A stretch of 64,000 nt of DNA from Nostoc sp. HK-01 (GCA_003990705.1 AP018318.1:1367501-1431500); one strand, 5' to 3'; positions 1 to 10,480 are shown, counted from the stretch's first letter. Notes: generated by a model not told the origin, from the letters alone. Numbers and translations are program-made.

Positions 1-740
<740 letters not shown>

Positions 741-960
741 GTTGTGTTTCGAGTTTGTTATCTAGAAAAACTTGCCTTCCAGATTCCTTGCTATAACAAT
801 TTTTAAGTTTTTGGGATACCCCAAAACCAATTTACTTGACGAGGATTGGTTTATCTTTTAAGCTTTCAAAGTATTATTTTTTCTCGGTTCAGTCGTCTTG
901 GCTCTTGCCTTGACACTTATCTAGATTAACAACTGATTATAGGATCGTCAAGGGTTTGGC
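741..960 (-). promoter_or_regulatory. rRNA operon leader and possible promoter
   Basis: Upstream of the 16S 5' end on the minus strand lies a leader with two small hairpins: TTTTGGG/CCCAAAA arms at 809-815 and 820-826, and ACCAAT/ATTGGT at 826-831 and 845-850. Farther up is TATAAT (complement of 936-941) and TTGACG (complement of 946-951). These two boxes are only 4 bp apart, so they cannot be one -35/-10 pair. TATAAT may use a TTGCCA-like box 15 bp upstream, or TTGACG may use TTAATC 16 bp downstream. The position fits a strong rrn promoter, but the exact start is not determined. Confidence 0.5.
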
Positions 961-1334
961 AAAATTTTTTTCTAAGCATTTCTGGAAAGGAAAATAAACT
1001 TAAAGAAAAGCACATAAATGAGCTTAAGTTGAGAATTATCGAAATATTGCCCATTTAAAGATATTTTTTACTTTAATTATTGAGAAATTTCCTGAATTTA
1101 CATCTTAAAGTACCATCAATTCACTGTGAACTTGTTTGTCTAATTTTGTTGGAGACTACAAAAATTTTCAAATTACTTACGAGGCTGTCCTTGATAAGTT
1201 GATTCCAAAATATGGGCAATCGCACTGTAAGAAACAAATTGTGATAGTTTTAGTTTTCCAGAAGACGACCATATAGTGTCTGGCGCGTCTTGGTGTTTTA
1301 TTCTAAATCTGTAGAACCTTCTCAAATACAGATC
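961..1334. other. Intergenic region between rrn promoter and dhaK
   Basis: AT-rich spacer between divergent transcription units. It should carry the dhaK promoter, but I see no clear -35/-10 pair. A minus-strand frame at 1173-1403 lacks a recognisable product and overlaps the dhaK start, so I do not call it a gene. Confidence 0.5.
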
Positions 1335-2408
1335 ATGAAAAAGCTGATCAATCAGCCAGAAGATTTTGTAAAAGAAAGTATCGCTGGTATGGCGATCGCC
1401 CATTCAGATTTAATCAAAGTCAACTATGACCCTACCTTTGTCTACCGAGCCAGTTCACCAATCCGGGGTAAAGTGGCAATTATTTCAGGTGGAGGTAGTG
1501 GACACGAACCGATGCACGCTGGGTTTGTGGGTCAGGGAATGTTAGATGCAGCTTGTCCAGGGGAGGTGTTCACGTCACCTACCCCCGACCAGATGCTGGC
1601 TGCGGCGCAACAGGTAGATGGTGGTGTTGGCATCCTTTATATTGTCAAAAACTATAGTGGCGATGTGATGAACTTTGAAATGGCAACGGAGTTAGCCCGA
1701 AGTGAAGGCATCCGTGTGCTAAATATTTTGATTGATGATGATGTGGCAGTGAAGGATAGCCTCTATACTCAAGGTCGTCGTGGTGTGGGAACAACGGTAT
1801 TAGCGGAAAAAATTTGTGGTGCTGCGGCGGAACAAGGTTATGATTTGCAAAAAATAGCCGATTTGTGTCGTCGGGTAAATCTAAATGGTCGGAGTATGGG
1901 GATTGCCTTAACATCTTGTACCGTACCGGCTAAAGGTACACCAACGTTTATATTGACTGAACGCGAAATAGAAATGGGTATTGGGATTCACGGTGAACCA
2001 GGTAGGCAAAGGATTTTATTAAAATCAGCAGATGAAATTGCTGAGATATTAACCCAAACCATCATTGATGATGTTGGCTATAGTCGTATTGTGCGGGAGT
2101 GGGATGAAAACCAAGGTGAATGGGTTGATATGGAATTAATCGATCCACCTTTACAAGCAGGCGATCGCTTGTTGGCTTTTGTTAATAGTATGGGTGGTAC
2201 ACCTATCTCGGAACTTTATCTGATTTATCGCAAACTGGCAGAAATCTGCGAAAAACAAGGAATGCCCATTGTCCGCAACTTAATAGGCTCTTATATTACG
2301 TCTTTAGAAATGCAGGGTTGCTCAATTACATTGCTCAAGTTGGATGATGAACTGATCCGGTTGTGGGATGCACCAGTACACACGCCAAGTCTGCGATGGG
2401 GTATTTGA
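1335..2408 (+). CDS. dhaK: Dihydroxyacetone kinase subunit DhaK
   Basis: Substrate-binding subunit of dihydroxyacetone kinase, 357 residues, close to the usual 330-360. It binds dihydroxyacetone covalently through a histidine. The glycine-rich GGGSGHEP motif is at residues 52-59 and the GIHGEPG motif places the substrate-binding histidine at about residue 219. I chose ATG 1335 because the protein then begins [12 protein letters not shown] as in the family; the frame is open 15 codons further upstream. The stop is followed one base later by the dhaL start, so the two are translationally linked. The phosphoryl donor (ATP, or a PTS protein DhaM) cannot be told from this locus, since no dhaM lies nearby. 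Confidence 0.95.
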   Translation: MKKLINQPEDFVKESIAGMAIAHSDLIKVNYDPTFVYRASSPIRGKVAIISGGGSGHEPMHAGFVGQGMLDAACPGEVFTSPTPDQMLAAAQQVDGGVGILYIVKNYSGDVMNFEMATELARSEGIRVLNILIDDDVAVKDSLYTQGRRGVGTTVLAEKICGAAAEQGYDLQKIADLCRRVNLNGRSMGIALTSCTVPAKGTPTFILTEREIEMGIGIHGEPGRQRILLKSADEIAEILTQTIIDDVGYSRIVREWDENQGEWVDMELIDPPLQAGDRLLAFVNSMGGTPISELYLIYRKLAEICEKQGMPIVRNLIGSYITSLEMQGCSITLLKLDDELIRLWDAPVHTPSLRWGI

Positions 2409-2409
2409 T

Positions 2410-3045
2410 ATGGTAACTCAAGCCCAGATTCTCCAATGGTTAAAAATCTTTGAATCTGAGATAGAACAAAATAAAGAATATTTAACTAACTTAGATGCAG
2501 CGATCGGTGATGCTGACCACGGTATTAATATGAGTCGTGGTTTTAAAAAGGTGATGAGTCAGTTACCAACAGTAACTCATCAAGATATTGGCAGTATTTT
2601 GAAAACTGTTAGTATGACACTGATTTCTAGTGTTGGTGGTGCTAGTGGCCCTTTATACGGCACCCTGTTTTTGAAAGCAAGTTCTGTAGCGGCTGGTAAG
2701 CAAGAACTAACTACACAAGAGTTACTAGAATTACTACAAGCTGGGTTAGATGGAGTGTTACAACGTGGTAAGGCTCAATTAGAAGATAAAACAATGGTTG
2801 ATGTTCTGTCTCCGGCTGTAGTGGCTTTTAGGCAAGCTATTGAGGAAGGCAAAGACTCTTTAGCTGCAATGCAACAAGCTGTAGCAATATCAGAACAAGC
2901 GTTAGAAAATACCAAACCGATGCTGGCGAAGAAAGGACGTGCTAGTTATTTGGGAGAACGAAGTATTGGACATCAAGATCCAGGTGCAACTTCGTCTTAT
3001 TTAATGTTGAGGAGTTTATTGAAAAGTATTAAAGATAGTGAGTAA
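2410..3045 (+). CDS. dhaL: Dihydroxyacetone kinase ADP-binding subunit DhaL
   Basis: Nucleotide-binding subunit that phosphorylates dihydroxyacetone held on DhaK, giving dihydroxyacetone phosphate for glycolysis. It has 211 residues, normal for DhaL. The acidic Mg-binding segment around residues 29-36 (NLDAAIGDADHG) carries Asp29, Asp34 and Asp36. The later motifs GGASGPLYG, MVDVLSPA and GHQDPGATS fit the family. I chose ATG 2410, one base after the dhaK stop; an in-frame upstream start would overlap dhaK. A hairpin lies between its stop and the convergent nitrilase gene. Confidence 0.95.
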   Translation: MVTQAQILQWLKIFESEIEQNKEYLTNLDAAIGDADHGINMSRGFKKVMSQLPTVTHQDIGSILKTVSMTLISSVGGASGPLYGTLFLKASSVAAGKQELTTQELLELLQAGLDGVLQRGKAQLEDKTMVDVLSPAVVAFRQAIEEGKDSLAAMQQAVAISEQALENTKPMLAKKGRASYLGERSIGHQDPGATSSYLMLRSLLKSIKDSE

Positions 3046-3061
3046 GGAAAGATTTCCCAAT

Positions 3062-3110
3062 GAAGTCTGAAGGATACAATTTCACACTTCAGACTTCGCA
3101 CTTCAGACTT
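3062..3110. terminator. Hairpin between convergent dhaL and nitrilase genes
   Basis: GAAGTCTGAAG at 3062-3072 is matched by its exact complement CTTCAGACTTC at 3087-3097. A second copy of CTTCAGACTT follows at 3101-3110. The spacer between two convergent genes is filled by this structure, so it may serve as a bidirectional terminator. There is no clean U-tract. Confidence 0.5.
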
Positions 3111-3925
3111 TAGCCAAATACTCGGTGTTGCAAAGAAGGCATTTGACGACGAACTTGTTCTAAACGCGAGGGGTTAATTTCTGCGATCGCAATTCCGGGT
3201 TTTTCGCCAGCATCAGCTAAAATGACACCCCAAGGATCAATAATCACGGCGTGGCCGTGGGTTTGGCGACGGGCGTAGTTTGTGCCAGTTTGGGCGGGTG
3301 CAATTACGTAACAAGTATTTTCAATTGCTCTGGCTTGTAATAATACCTGCCAGTGGTCTTTGCCTGTAAAAGCGGTAAAAGCCGCGGGAATAAACATCAC
3401 ATCGGCTCCTTTATTAGAAAGATGCCGATATAATTCTGGAAAGCGCACATCATAACAAACAGAAAGACCTATACCGCCCAGTTCTTCCGAAAAATATACT
3501 GAAGGCAATTGTGTACCAGCTACCACAGTGCTAGATTCACGATAAGTATTGCCGTCAGGAACATTGACATCAAATAAATGTACTTTTTGGTAACGGGCAA
3601 TTTCTAGACCACTCAGATCAATCAGTGTTGAAGTATTATAAACTTTGCCTGTACCCTCTACCAAAACTGGAAAGCTGCCGCCTAAAATAGTGACTTGGAA
3701 ACGTTGAGCCATTTTTTTAAGAAATTGCTCTGTTTCGCGGGTGATACTTTCTACTTGGGCGAGTTTATCTTTCTCTTCACCCATAAAAGAAAAGTTTTCT
3801 GGTAGCCCAACTAATTCAGCACCTCGACGCACAGCAAGCTCAATTAATTCTTCAGCCTGTGCCAAATTTTTGTATAAATCTGGCACACTTGTCATTTGAA
3901 TAGCGGCGGCTAAATAAGATTTCAT
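3110..3925 (-). CDS. Carbon-nitrogen hydrolase, deaminated-glutathione amidase (Nit1) type
   Basis: A 271-residue nitrilase-superfamily amidase. The catalytic triad is visible: Glu43 (LPENF), Lys114 (RYQKVHLFDV) and Cys157 (SVCYDVRFPEL). The YQKVHLFDV and RFPELYRHL segments resemble the Nit1/NitFhit branch, whose members hydrolyse deaminated glutathione, a damage product made by transaminases. That assignment rests on remembered family sequence; a related omega-amidase role is the main alternative. No signal peptide is seen, so it should be cytoplasmic. It is convergent with dhaKL and preceded by about 600 bp without genes. Confidence 0.88.
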   Translation of the reverse strand: MKSYLAAAIQMTSVPDLYKNLAQAEELIELAVRRGAELVGLPENFSFMGEEKDKLAQVESITRETEQFLKKMAQRFQVTILGGSFPVLVEGTGKVYNTSTLIDLSGLEIARYQKVHLFDVNVPDGNTYRESSTVVAGTQLPSVYFSEELGGIGLSVCYDVRFPELYRHLSNKGADVMFIPAAFTAFTGKDHWQVLLQARAIENTCYVIAPAQTGTNYARRQTHGHAVIIDPWGVILADAGEKPGIAIAEINPSRLEQVRRQMPSLQHRVFG

Positions 3926-4453
3926 AGCTTTAACAACAAAAAGTAGATGTGTGCAGGACAGATACTCAAATATATCGTTACTTAAAGAACTTCGGAACTT
4001 GAGCCGCAGTCAGTAAATATTGCTTTTCTTTAAGGAGCTTGCTATCTCTAATGTTTCACTCTAGCCAGTGTCACCGGATTTTAACACTCCGGCAGCTTTT
4101 AACCTACTAAAGTTTTACACACCTAAGTTGTATTCAACAGGGGAGTGAGATTAAATTAAATCTGGAATAGCTAATTATGCTGAGTACATTAATAATTACT
4201 AATTTCACCCCCAAGGCGATCGCGACAATTAACCTACTATTATGCTTTTTCAGGTGGCGATCACTACAAAATTTTCTTCGTATCTCAATCCCAACTGAAT
4301 CAGGTAAGATTATTCGCATATTTTCCGAATATCCTTCAACATAAGAAATAAGTGCAGATGGTCAGTCTGACTAGGTTCAAAATCAAAGTTTTCATACTAT
4401 TGGCTTCTGGCTCTTCAAATAGGCTTGGGATATCTCTTGTCAACAAAATTAAA
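3926..4453. other. Intergenic region, no gene recognised
   Basis: Between the nitrilase start and the atp operon terminator. It contains one HIP1-like GGCGATCGC at about 4216 and a weak CCGGA/TCCGG hairpin near 4077-4095. A 61-codon minus frame (4134-4319) has no recognisable motif and is probably chance. Confidence 0.5.
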
Positions 4454-4497
4454 AATAGCTAATCGCTAGGTTTTAAAATTACCAGCAATTAGCTATT
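4454..4497 (-). terminator. Terminator of the atp1 operon
   Basis: AATAGCTAAT at 4454-4463 is perfectly complementary to ATTAGCTATT at 4488-4497, with further partial pairing inside. On the minus strand the stem is followed by TTTTTAATTTTG. It lies 27 bp past the atpC stop. Confidence 0.7.
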
Positions 4498-4523
4498 AAT
4501 GATAGTTAACAATTGACTTGTCC

Positions 4524-5471
4524 CTAAGTCAGTGCTTCTGCACCACCGACTACCTCTAAAAGTTCCTGAGTAATAGCGGCTTGTCGGGCTTTGTTGTAAG
4601 ACAGCGATAGGTTTTTAATTAGTTCACCAGCGTTATCACTGGCGTTACTCATAGCTGTCATCCGTGCTGCTAGTTCGCTGGCAGCAGATTCTTGTAATGC
4701 CCGTAGTAATTGATTGCTCAAATACAGAGGTAGCAAGGAATCCAGAATTTGTACTGGGTCTTGCTCAAAAATCATGTCGCGGGCTAGAGGTTGGACTTGA
4801 GCCGTTACTTTTTGCCGTTCAACTTCAAATTGACCGCCACGAGTTGTCAGACGGAAAATTTCATCATCTGCTGCTTCTAAACCTTGGGTATCAAGAGGTA
4901 GCAAAGTTTGAACGACAGGACGAGAACTAACTAGAGAGACGAAACGAGTGTAGATTAATTCGATGCGGTCTACTTTTTCCGAGAGGAATAAAGACAGCAA
5001 CTCTTCAGCAATTTTATTTGCTTCGTCGGCAGTAGGAATTTGCTCTAAGCCGCTGTAGGTAGCATCAATGGGCTGTTCACGGCGTTGGAAGTATTGGGTA
5101 GCTTTACGACCAACCAATACAAATGTGTAGTCTATACCTTCTGCCTTAAGTTCCTTAGCACGGTTTTCAGCACGACGAATGACGTTGGTGTTGTAGCCAC
5201 CGCACAAACCTCGGTCGCCAGAAATTACTAACAAACCGACTGATTTAACTTCGCGTTTTCTTAGCAGAGGTAGGTTTGCGTCTTCAAACCGCAGACGGGT
5301 TTGCAAACCATATAATACTTGCGCTAGTCTGTCAGCGAAGGGACGAGTAGCTAATACTTGTTCTTGCGCCCGACGTACTCTCGCCGCCGCTACTAGCCGC
5401 ATGGCTTCTGTAATTTTTTTGGTATTTTTGACCGACTGAATGCGATCGCGTATTGCTTTGAGGTTAGGCAT
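4524..5471 (-). CDS. atpC: F1F0 ATP synthase gamma subunit
   Basis: Central rotor stalk of F1, 315 residues. It starts [24 protein letters not shown] and ends with the conserved C-terminal helix ([21 protein letters not shown]). The segment around residues 195-225 ([20 protein letters not shown]) is the insertion found in cyanobacterial and chloroplast gamma subunits. The two regulatory cysteines of the plant insertion are absent, as expected in cyanobacteria. It is the last gene of the operon and is followed by a hairpin terminator. In E. coli nomenclature this is atpG. Confidence 0.97.
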   Translation of the reverse strand: MPNLKAIRDRIQSVKNTKKITEAMRLVAAARVRRAQEQVLATRPFADRLAQVLYGLQTRLRFEDANLPLLRKREVKSVGLLVISGDRGLCGGYNTNVIRRAENRAKELKAEGIDYTFVLVGRKATQYFQRREQPIDATYSGLEQIPTADEANKIAEELLSLFLSEKVDRIELIYTRFVSLVSSRPVVQTLLPLDTQGLEAADDEIFRLTTRGGQFEVERQKVTAQVQPLARDMIFEQDPVQILDSLLPLYLSNQLLRALQESAASELAARMTAMSNASDNAGELIKNLSLSYNKARQAAITQELLEVVGGAEALT

Positions 5472-5477
5472 ATTTTT

Positions 5478-5568
5478 GTCCTTTGTCCTTAGTCATTGGT
5501 CATTTGTCCTTGGTCATTAGTCATTGATTTTTTACTAATGACTAATGACTAATGACTCTTGACTAATT
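5478..5568. repeat. Palindromic heptanucleotide repeat (STRR) between atpA and atpC
   Basis: Seven consecutive 7-bp units of the GTCATTG/GTCCTTG type run from 5478 to 5526. After a T-rich centre come five units of ACTAATG type (5534-5568), which is the reverse complement of the first kind. The transcript can therefore fold into a long hairpin inside the operon. STRR sequences are known from heterocystous cyanobacteria; the mirrored arrangement here is seen directly. Confidence 0.85.
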
Positions 5569-7087
5569 ACGCTGTTGCTTTGAAGGTCTTTTTGTAGTCG
5601 TCTAAAGCAGCCTTCAATGCGGCTTCTTCATCATCAGCGAGTACTTTTTTGCTTTGTACTGCACTGTAATAAGGAGACTTACCTGTCTTCAGGTATTCAC
5701 GGAAACCTTTGGTGAAAGTGGTTACTTTATCTACAGCGATATCATCTAAGTAACCGTTAATTCCAGCGTAAAGAATTGCTACTTGTTCAGCAACAGATAG
5801 AGGCTCGTTTTGGGATTGCTTCAAAAGTTCCCGCAAGCGTTGACCGCGTGCCAATTGGTCTTGGGTAGCTTTATCTAAGTCAGAAGCAAATTGCGCGAAA
5901 GCTTGGAGGTCGTCAAACTGTGCTAGTTCGAGCTTAATCTTACCAGCAACTTTTTTCATTGCTTTGGTTTGTGCCGCAGAACCTACACGGGATACAGAGA
6001 TACCTGGGTTTACAGCGGGACGAACACCAGCGTTGAACAAATCAGAAGATAAGAAGATCTGACCGTCGGTGATGGAAATTACGTTTGTAGGAATGTATGC
6101 GGAAACGTCACCTGCTTGGGTTTCGATTATGGGTAGAGCAGTCATACTGCCTTTACCTAACTCATCGCTGAGTTTAGCAGCTCTTTCCAACAAGCGAGAG
6201 TGGATGTAGAATACGTCTCCAGGGTAAGCTTCCCGTCCGGGTGGACGACGTAGCAGCAAGGACATTTGGCGATAAGCTTGTGCTTGCTTGGATAAGTCGT
6301 CGTAAATTACTAGAGTAGCTTTGCCTTTGTACATAAAGTACTCAGCAATGGTAGCTCCGGTGTAAGGAGCCAAGAATTGTAGGGTAGCGGGGTCACTGGC
6401 GTTAGCTGCAACAACTACGGTGTAGTCCATTGCGCCTTTTTCTTGTAGGGTTTGAACTACGTTAGCTACAGTAGAAGCTTTTTGACCAATGGCTACGTAA
6501 ACGCAAACTACATCTTCACCTTTTTGGTTAATAATGGTGTCAATGGCGATCGCAGTTTTACCTGTCTGACGGTCTCCAATAATCAATTCGCGCTGACCCC
6601 GACCGATAGGAATCATGGAATCGATAGCGGTAATCCCGGTTTGCATAGGTTCGTGTACAGAACGGCGTGCAATGATACCGGGTGCAGGAGATTCAATCAA
6701 ACGGCTTTCTGTAGATTTGATGTCGCCTTTTCCATCTATGGGACGACCCAAAGCATCAACAACGCGTCCAATTAATGCTTCACCAACACCAATTTGGGCA
6801 ATTCTCCCAGTGGCTCTGACAGAACTACCTTCTTGAATGCTGTTACCTGTCCCCATGAGTACCGCACCCACGTTGTCTTCTTCCAAGTTTTGGGCGATAC
6901 CAATGGTGCCATCTTCAAATTCCAAAAGTTCCCCAGCCATAGCCTTTTCTAGGCCATAAATCCGGGCAATACCGTCACCGACTTGCAGAACGGTACCAAC
7001 GTTAGCAACTTTGACTTCTTGGTCGTATTGCTCAATTTGCTGTTGAATAATGCTGCTAATTTCGTCAGGTCTAATTGATATGCTCAT
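5567..7087 (-). CDS. atpA: F1F0 ATP synthase alpha subunit
   Basis: Non-catalytic nucleotide-binding subunit of the F1 hexamer, 506 residues, full length. The N-terminal segment begins [20 protein letters not shown]. The P-loop GDRQTGKT is at residues 171-178, and the arginine-finger region [10 protein letters not shown] is present. It lies between atpH and atpC in the standard cyanobacterial order. Both flanking spacers hold heptanucleotide repeats, which may affect mRNA processing between delta, alpha and gamma. The catalytic beta subunit is not in the window; in cyanobacteria it usually lies in a separate atp2 operon with epsilon. Confidence 0.98.
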   Translation of the reverse strand: MSISIRPDEISSIIQQQIEQYDQEVKVANVGTVLQVGDGIARIYGLEKAMAGELLEFEDGTIGIAQNLEEDNVGAVLMGTGNSIQEGSSVRATGRIAQIGVGEALIGRVVDALGRPIDGKGDIKSTESRLIESPAPGIIARRSVHEPMQTGITAIDSMIPIGRGQRELIIGDRQTGKTAIAIDTIINQKGEDVVCVYVAIGQKASTVANVVQTLQEKGAMDYTVVVAANASDPATLQFLAPYTGATIAEYFMYKGKATLVIYDDLSKQAQAYRQMSLLLRRPPGREAYPGDVFYIHSRLLERAAKLSDELGKGSMTALPIIETQAGDVSAYIPTNVISITDGQIFLSSDLFNAGVRPAVNPGISVSRVGSAAQTKAMKKVAGKIKLELAQFDDLQAFAQFASDLDKATQDQLARGQRLRELLKQSQNEPLSVAEQVAILYAGINGYLDDIAVDKVTTFTKGFREYLKTGKSPYYSAVQSKKVLADDEEAALKAALDDYKKTFKATA

Positions 7088-7131
7088 GGTGTATATTTTT
7101 CTTTTGCAACACGGAAGAATTTGTTAGTACA

Positions 7132-7166
7132 GTGCTGAGTGCTGATTGCTGAGTGCTGAGTAATAA
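7132..7166. repeat. Heptanucleotide repeat (GTGCTGA type) between atpH and atpA
   Basis: Units GTGCTGA, GTGCTGA, TTGCTGA, GTGCTGA and a degenerate GTAATAA follow one another at an exact 7-bp period. It is immediately followed by a second STRR of different sequence (7176-7203). Confidence 0.8.
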
Positions 7167-7175
7167 ATTCTCCTC

Positions 7176-7203
7176 CTGCCCTCTGCCTTCTGCCTCCTGC
7201 CTT
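7176..7203. repeat. Heptanucleotide repeat (CTGCCTT type) between atpH and atpA
   Basis: Four 7-bp units, CTGCCCT, CTGCCTT, CTGCCTC and CTGCCTT, end 6 bp before the atpH stop codon on the complementary strand. Pyrimidine-rich on the plus strand, purine-rich in the atp transcript. Confidence 0.8.
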
Positions 7204-7209
7204 CATTTT

Positions 7210-7764
7210 CTAGCCATTGGTTAGGCGCAAGGACAAGCGTCGTAGTTGACCACGTAAACTAGCGTCGATTACCTGTGAGCCAACTTTGATAATTACACCA
7301 CCAATCAATTCACTATCTACTCTCGTTTCTAGTTCTACTTGACGAGCATTGGTGATGGCAATGACTTTTTGTTTAATCGCTTCTTCTTGCTCTGATGAGA
7401 GAGGAATAGCCGAACTTACTTCCGCTAACACAGTTTGATTCAGCTGCCGCAGCAATGCTAGATACTGCTTTAAAATCTGGTCTAAGAAGAAAATGCGTCG
7501 TTTATCTACTAGCAGTAGCAAAAAGTTGCGTAAGTAAGGATTACCGCCTTCACCTAAGACTTGAGTGATTACCGCTTTTTTGCTTTCAGAGGCAACAAAG
7601 GGATTGTCGATCAAGTTCCGCAGTTGTTGAGAATTTTGCAACAAGTCTAGTAAGGAACGAGCATCATTACCGAACTCTTCTGTCAGATTTTTTGACTGAG
7701 CTACTGACATCAACGCCTGTGCATAAGGCTGGGCGATTTCGGCTGTTTCGATATTACTTTTCAT
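7210..7764 (-). CDS. atpH: F1F0 ATP synthase delta subunit
   Basis: Peripheral-stalk subunit linking F1 to the b/b' dimer, 184 residues. The sequence is helical at the N-terminus (AEIAQPYAQALMSVAQSK) and ends with the conserved VDSELIGGVIIKVGSQVIDASLRGQLRRL motif region. Its ATG shares one base with the stop codon of atpF (TAATG), which indicates translational coupling. Cyanobacterial papers often call this gene atpD. Confidence 0.97.
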   Translation of the reverse strand: MKSNIETAEIAQPYAQALMSVAQSKNLTEEFGNDARSLLDLLQNSQQLRNLIDNPFVASESKKAVITQVLGEGGNPYLRNFLLLLVDKRRIFFLDQILKQYLALLRQLNQTVLAEVSSAIPLSSEQEEAIKQKVIAITNARQVELETRVDSELIGGVIIKVGSQVIDASLRGQLRRLSLRLTNG

Positions 7765-8324
7765 TACCGTCCTCCCACCTGAGCGATGCTACGGTCAATT
7801 AGTGCCTGTTGAACATCGTCAGCAACACCTGATCGCAGTTGTGCTTCGACTTTTTGTAATGCCAAAGCGGCTACTCGCTGCCGCAATTCGGTAAGCGCTC
7901 GCTCTCTTTCGGTGTTTAAATCAGCCGCTGCTGTTTGTTTCAAGCGCTCTACATCTTGCACTGCTTTATCTAACAGGGCTTGTTTAGCTGCCTGAGCGCT
8001 TTCTTCGGCTGCTTGGCGGATACGTTGTGCCTCAGCTTGAGCTTGGGTCAACTGTCCTTGTGCTTGAGAAAGAGCAGTTTGTGCTTCTTGCAAGCGTCCT
8101 TCTGCTTCCTGAATGGCAGTTTCGATATTGGATCTGCGCTCGTTCAGGATATTGCTTAAAACTTTACGTCCAAAGTAGAATAATATGCCAATCAGAATCA
8201 ATAGGTTTATCAGATTGGTTTCTAAAATGTCTAGGTTTAGACCGAAACCACCTTCTGCTGCGCCTTCTGCCAATTCAGAGTGAACAGCTTGAGCTTCTGC
8301 GGCAAGTAATAAGAAAGTGCCCAT
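7764..8324 (-). CDS. atpF: F1F0 ATP synthase subunit b
   Basis: Membrane-anchored peripheral-stalk subunit of F0, 186 residues from ATG 8324. One hydrophobic segment ([19 protein letters not shown]) follows a short lumenal N-terminus, then a long charged coiled-coil helix runs to the end. I prefer ATG 8324 ([11 protein letters not shown]) because homologues start [10 protein letters not shown] 8333 would add three residues. It overlaps atpH by one base. The spacer to atpG upstream is 318-327 bp and carries repeats, unusually long for this operon. Confidence 0.94.
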   Translation of the reverse strand: MGTFLLLAAEAQAVHSELAEGAAEGGFGLNLDILETNLINLLILIGILFYFGRKVLSNILNERRSNIETAIQEAEGRLQEAQTALSQAQGQLTQAQAEAQRIRQAAEESAQAAKQALLDKAVQDVERLKQTAAADLNTERERALTELRQRVAALALQKVEAQLRSGVADDVQQALIDRSIAQVGGR

Positions 8325-8396
8325 GATACCCATCTACAAGTGCGCTGCTCGCTTGCTAATCAGTTTTGTGTTCCCGGAGGAAAAAGTGACTACGAA

Positions 8397-8578
8397 TTTT
8401 AGATTTTAAATTTTAGATTTTTTGGTTTATGCTCTAGCAAAATTTTAGATTTGTGATTTCTAGATTGGGTAATTGATCAATCGGCAATCCAAAATCTAAA
8501 ATTGGCTCGGTTATTCCAAAACACGTTCGCAGATTTGCTAACGCTACGCTATCGGCAATCCAAAATCCAAAATTGGCT
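8397..8578. repeat. Repeat cluster in the b'-b spacer
   Basis: Near 8397-8423 there is a run of heptads of the ATTTTAG/ATTTTAA kind. Two 26-bp direct repeats with one mismatch follow at 8482-8507 and 8553-8578 (core CAATCCAAAATC, then AAAATTGGCT), 71 bp apart. Between them lies GCTAACGCTACGCT, a word I recognise from many Nostoc dispersed repeats. The whole looks like repeat material inserted into the operon spacer. Confidence 0.7.
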
Positions 8579-8651
8579 GACACTTCATTAAGCGCTCTGG
8601 GACAAATGCCCAGTTGCGCGGATGCTTTCATTAGGCCAATAATCTTTTAGC

Positions 8652-9083
8652 TTATCTAGCTAGACTAGGCCCTAATAGTTTTTCTAGAATCTGCCTACCA
8701 AGAGCATCAACTTGTTGTTCTAAAGAACGCATAGCTTCCTGCTTTTGTTGCTCTATTTCTATAGCAGCTTTTTCTCGTTGAGCTTGAGCTTCTTGTTGTG
8801 CCTCAGCAATTTTCTGGGCAGTAATTTTCTTAGCTTCAGCCTGGGCGGTTTCTACAGCAATTTGCGATTGCCTGCGAGCTTCTGCTAGTTGCTGTTCATA
8901 TTCTTGAGCTAGGCGTTCAGCTTTAGCTAGACGTTCCTTGGCATCAAGAGTATTGGTGCGGATGTAATTATCGCGCTCGTCCAGTACTTTTGTCAGTGGC
9001 TTATAGAAAATTACATTCAACAAGGCTGCCAACAGCAGGAACTGCAATGCCATAAAGGGCAAAGTAGCATCGAAATCAAACAT
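8652..9083 (-). CDS. atpG: F1F0 ATP synthase subunit b' (second b-type subunit)
   Basis: 143-residue b' subunit, found in photosynthetic bacteria alongside b to form a heterodimeric peripheral stalk. It begins [20 protein letters not shown] with a single membrane helix, then a long Ala/Glu/Gln-rich coiled coil ending [21 protein letters not shown] 9083 has a strong GAGGAGAGAA Shine-Dalgarno sequence just upstream. An ATG further upstream is out of frame. The symbol follows cyanobacterial usage. Confidence 0.93.
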   Translation of the reverse strand: MFDFDATLPFMALQFLLLAALLNVIFYKPLTKVLDERDNYIRTNTLDAKERLAKAERLAQEYEQQLAEARRQSQIAVETAQAEAKKITAQKIAEAQQEAQAQREKAAIEIEQQKQEAMRSLEQQVDALGRQILEKLLGPSLAR

Positions 9084-9214
9084 TTCTCTCCTCTTTGGCT
9101 GGAGTAGCAGTTTTCATGGCTAGGAACGTTATCCAACCTTTCGTAATTTTAGAGACCCATAGCCACAAGGGTCAGGCGACATTAAAACCACTTAATACCC
9201 AAAGTCTTTCAGAT

Positions 9215-9242
9215 GTAGAGGCGTGATAGTTCACGTCTCTAC
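9215..9242. repeat. Dispersed hairpin repeat (GTAGAGGCGTGA type)
   Basis: Arms GTAGAGGCGTGA (9215-9226) and TCACGTCTCTAC (9231-9242) pair over 12 bp with one G-T wobble and a 4-base loop. A relative lies at 16367-16394. In the atpE-atpG spacer it could act as an mRNA stabiliser or partial terminator that sets the c:b' ratio; that role is inferred. Confidence 0.7.
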
Positions 9243-9260
9243 AATCAAAACTTTGAGTTC

Positions 9261-9548
<288 letters not shown>

Positions 9549-9658
9549 TTAACTAGTCAAAGACGTGTTTTTTCACGCTGCACCGAGTTCTCGCAAATCG
9601 CGCTTTGCGACGTTTTGAGCATTGACGCTCGTCGGAACTGTGCTAACAACTGAGGGCG

Positions 9659-10414
9659 TTAATGCTCCTCATGCTCTTCGCCGCCGTGTCCTTCCATCGC
9701 CTCATGAATGTATGCCCCTGCTAGGGTAGCAAACACTAGGGCTTGAATGGCACTGGTAAATAAACCCAAGGCCATTACAGGTAGAGGTACAAATAAAGGC
9801 ACGAGCAGCACTAGCACCGCTACTACCAATTCATCCGCCAAGATGTTACCGAAAAGACGGAAGCTTAGGGAGAGGGGCTTAGTGAAATCTTCGAGAATGG
9901 CGATCGGCAATAATACGGGTGTTGGCTCTATGTATTTCTTGAAGTAGCCCAAACCACGTTTGCTGAAACCTGCGTAAAAATAAGCGAGGGAAGTCAGCAG
10001 TGCCAATGCTACCGTCGTATTGATGTCGTTGGTGGGAGCCGCTAATTCACCAGATGGCAGCTTGATTAGCTTCCAAGGGATTAACGCACCTGACCAGTTC
10101 GATACGAAGATAAACAAGAATAATGTACCAATAAATGGTACCCAAGGGCGGTACTCTTTCTCACCAAGTTGGTTTTTTGCTAGATCACGAATAAATTCCA
10201 GGGCGTATTCCATTAAGTTCTGGATACCACTGGGAACTTTTTGTATGTTGCGAGTAGCAGCAATGGAAGCTACTACTAGAATGCTAATCACAAACCATGA
10301 GGTGAGAAAAACTTGCCCATGAATTTTCAGATTGCCTAATTGCCAGTAGAAATGTTGACCTACTTCTAATTCGGCGAGGGGAAAAGAATTAAAGGCGTTT
10401 AAGACACTAAGCAT
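9659..10414 (-). CDS. atpB: F1F0 ATP synthase subunit a
   Basis: Proton-channel subunit of F0, 251 residues from ATG 10414. Five to six membrane helices are visible. The conserved [15 protein letters not shown] segment carries the essential arginine facing the c-ring. The C-terminus is histidine/glutamate rich ([11 protein letters not shown]). I prefer ATG 10414 (MLSVLNAF), which has a GAAGA ribosome site at a normal distance; ATG 10420 is two codons upstream. It lies 60-70 bp downstream of the atpI-type gene. The cyanobacterial name is atpI. Confidence 0.96.
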   Translation of the reverse strand: MLSVLNAFNSFPLAELEVGQHFYWQLGNLKIHGQVFLTSWFVISILVVASIAATRNIQKVPSGIQNLMEYALEFIRDLAKNQLGEKEYRPWVPFIGTLFLFIFVSNWSGALIPWKLIKLPSGELAAPTNDINTTVALALLTSLAYFYAGFSKRGLGYFKKYIEPTPVLLPIAILEDFTKPLSLSFRLFGNILADELVVAVLVLLVPLFVPLPVMALGLFTSAIQALVFATLAGAYIHEAMEGHGGEEHEEH

Positions 10415-10480
10415 TTGCATTCTTCAAGCATTTTCCCCAACAAGCGAGGATGGGTGTATTGTCTTTGTGAGTCTGATTTT

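Noticed and set aside
936-951. TTGACG and TATAAT treated as one rrn promoter pair
   Set aside because: Only 4 bp separate them, far from the 16-18 bp needed.
1173-1403. 76-codon minus-strand frame before dhaK
   Set aside because: Overlaps the dhaK start on the other strand, shows no recognisable domain and has no good start context. Might be a gene remnant, but unsupported.
4134-4319. 61-codon minus-strand frame upstream of the nitrilase
   Set aside because: No motif and crosses a HIP1 site; likely chance.
8434-8631. 65-codon minus-strand frame in the b'-b spacer
   Set aside because: It is a translation of the dispersed repeats and not a gene.
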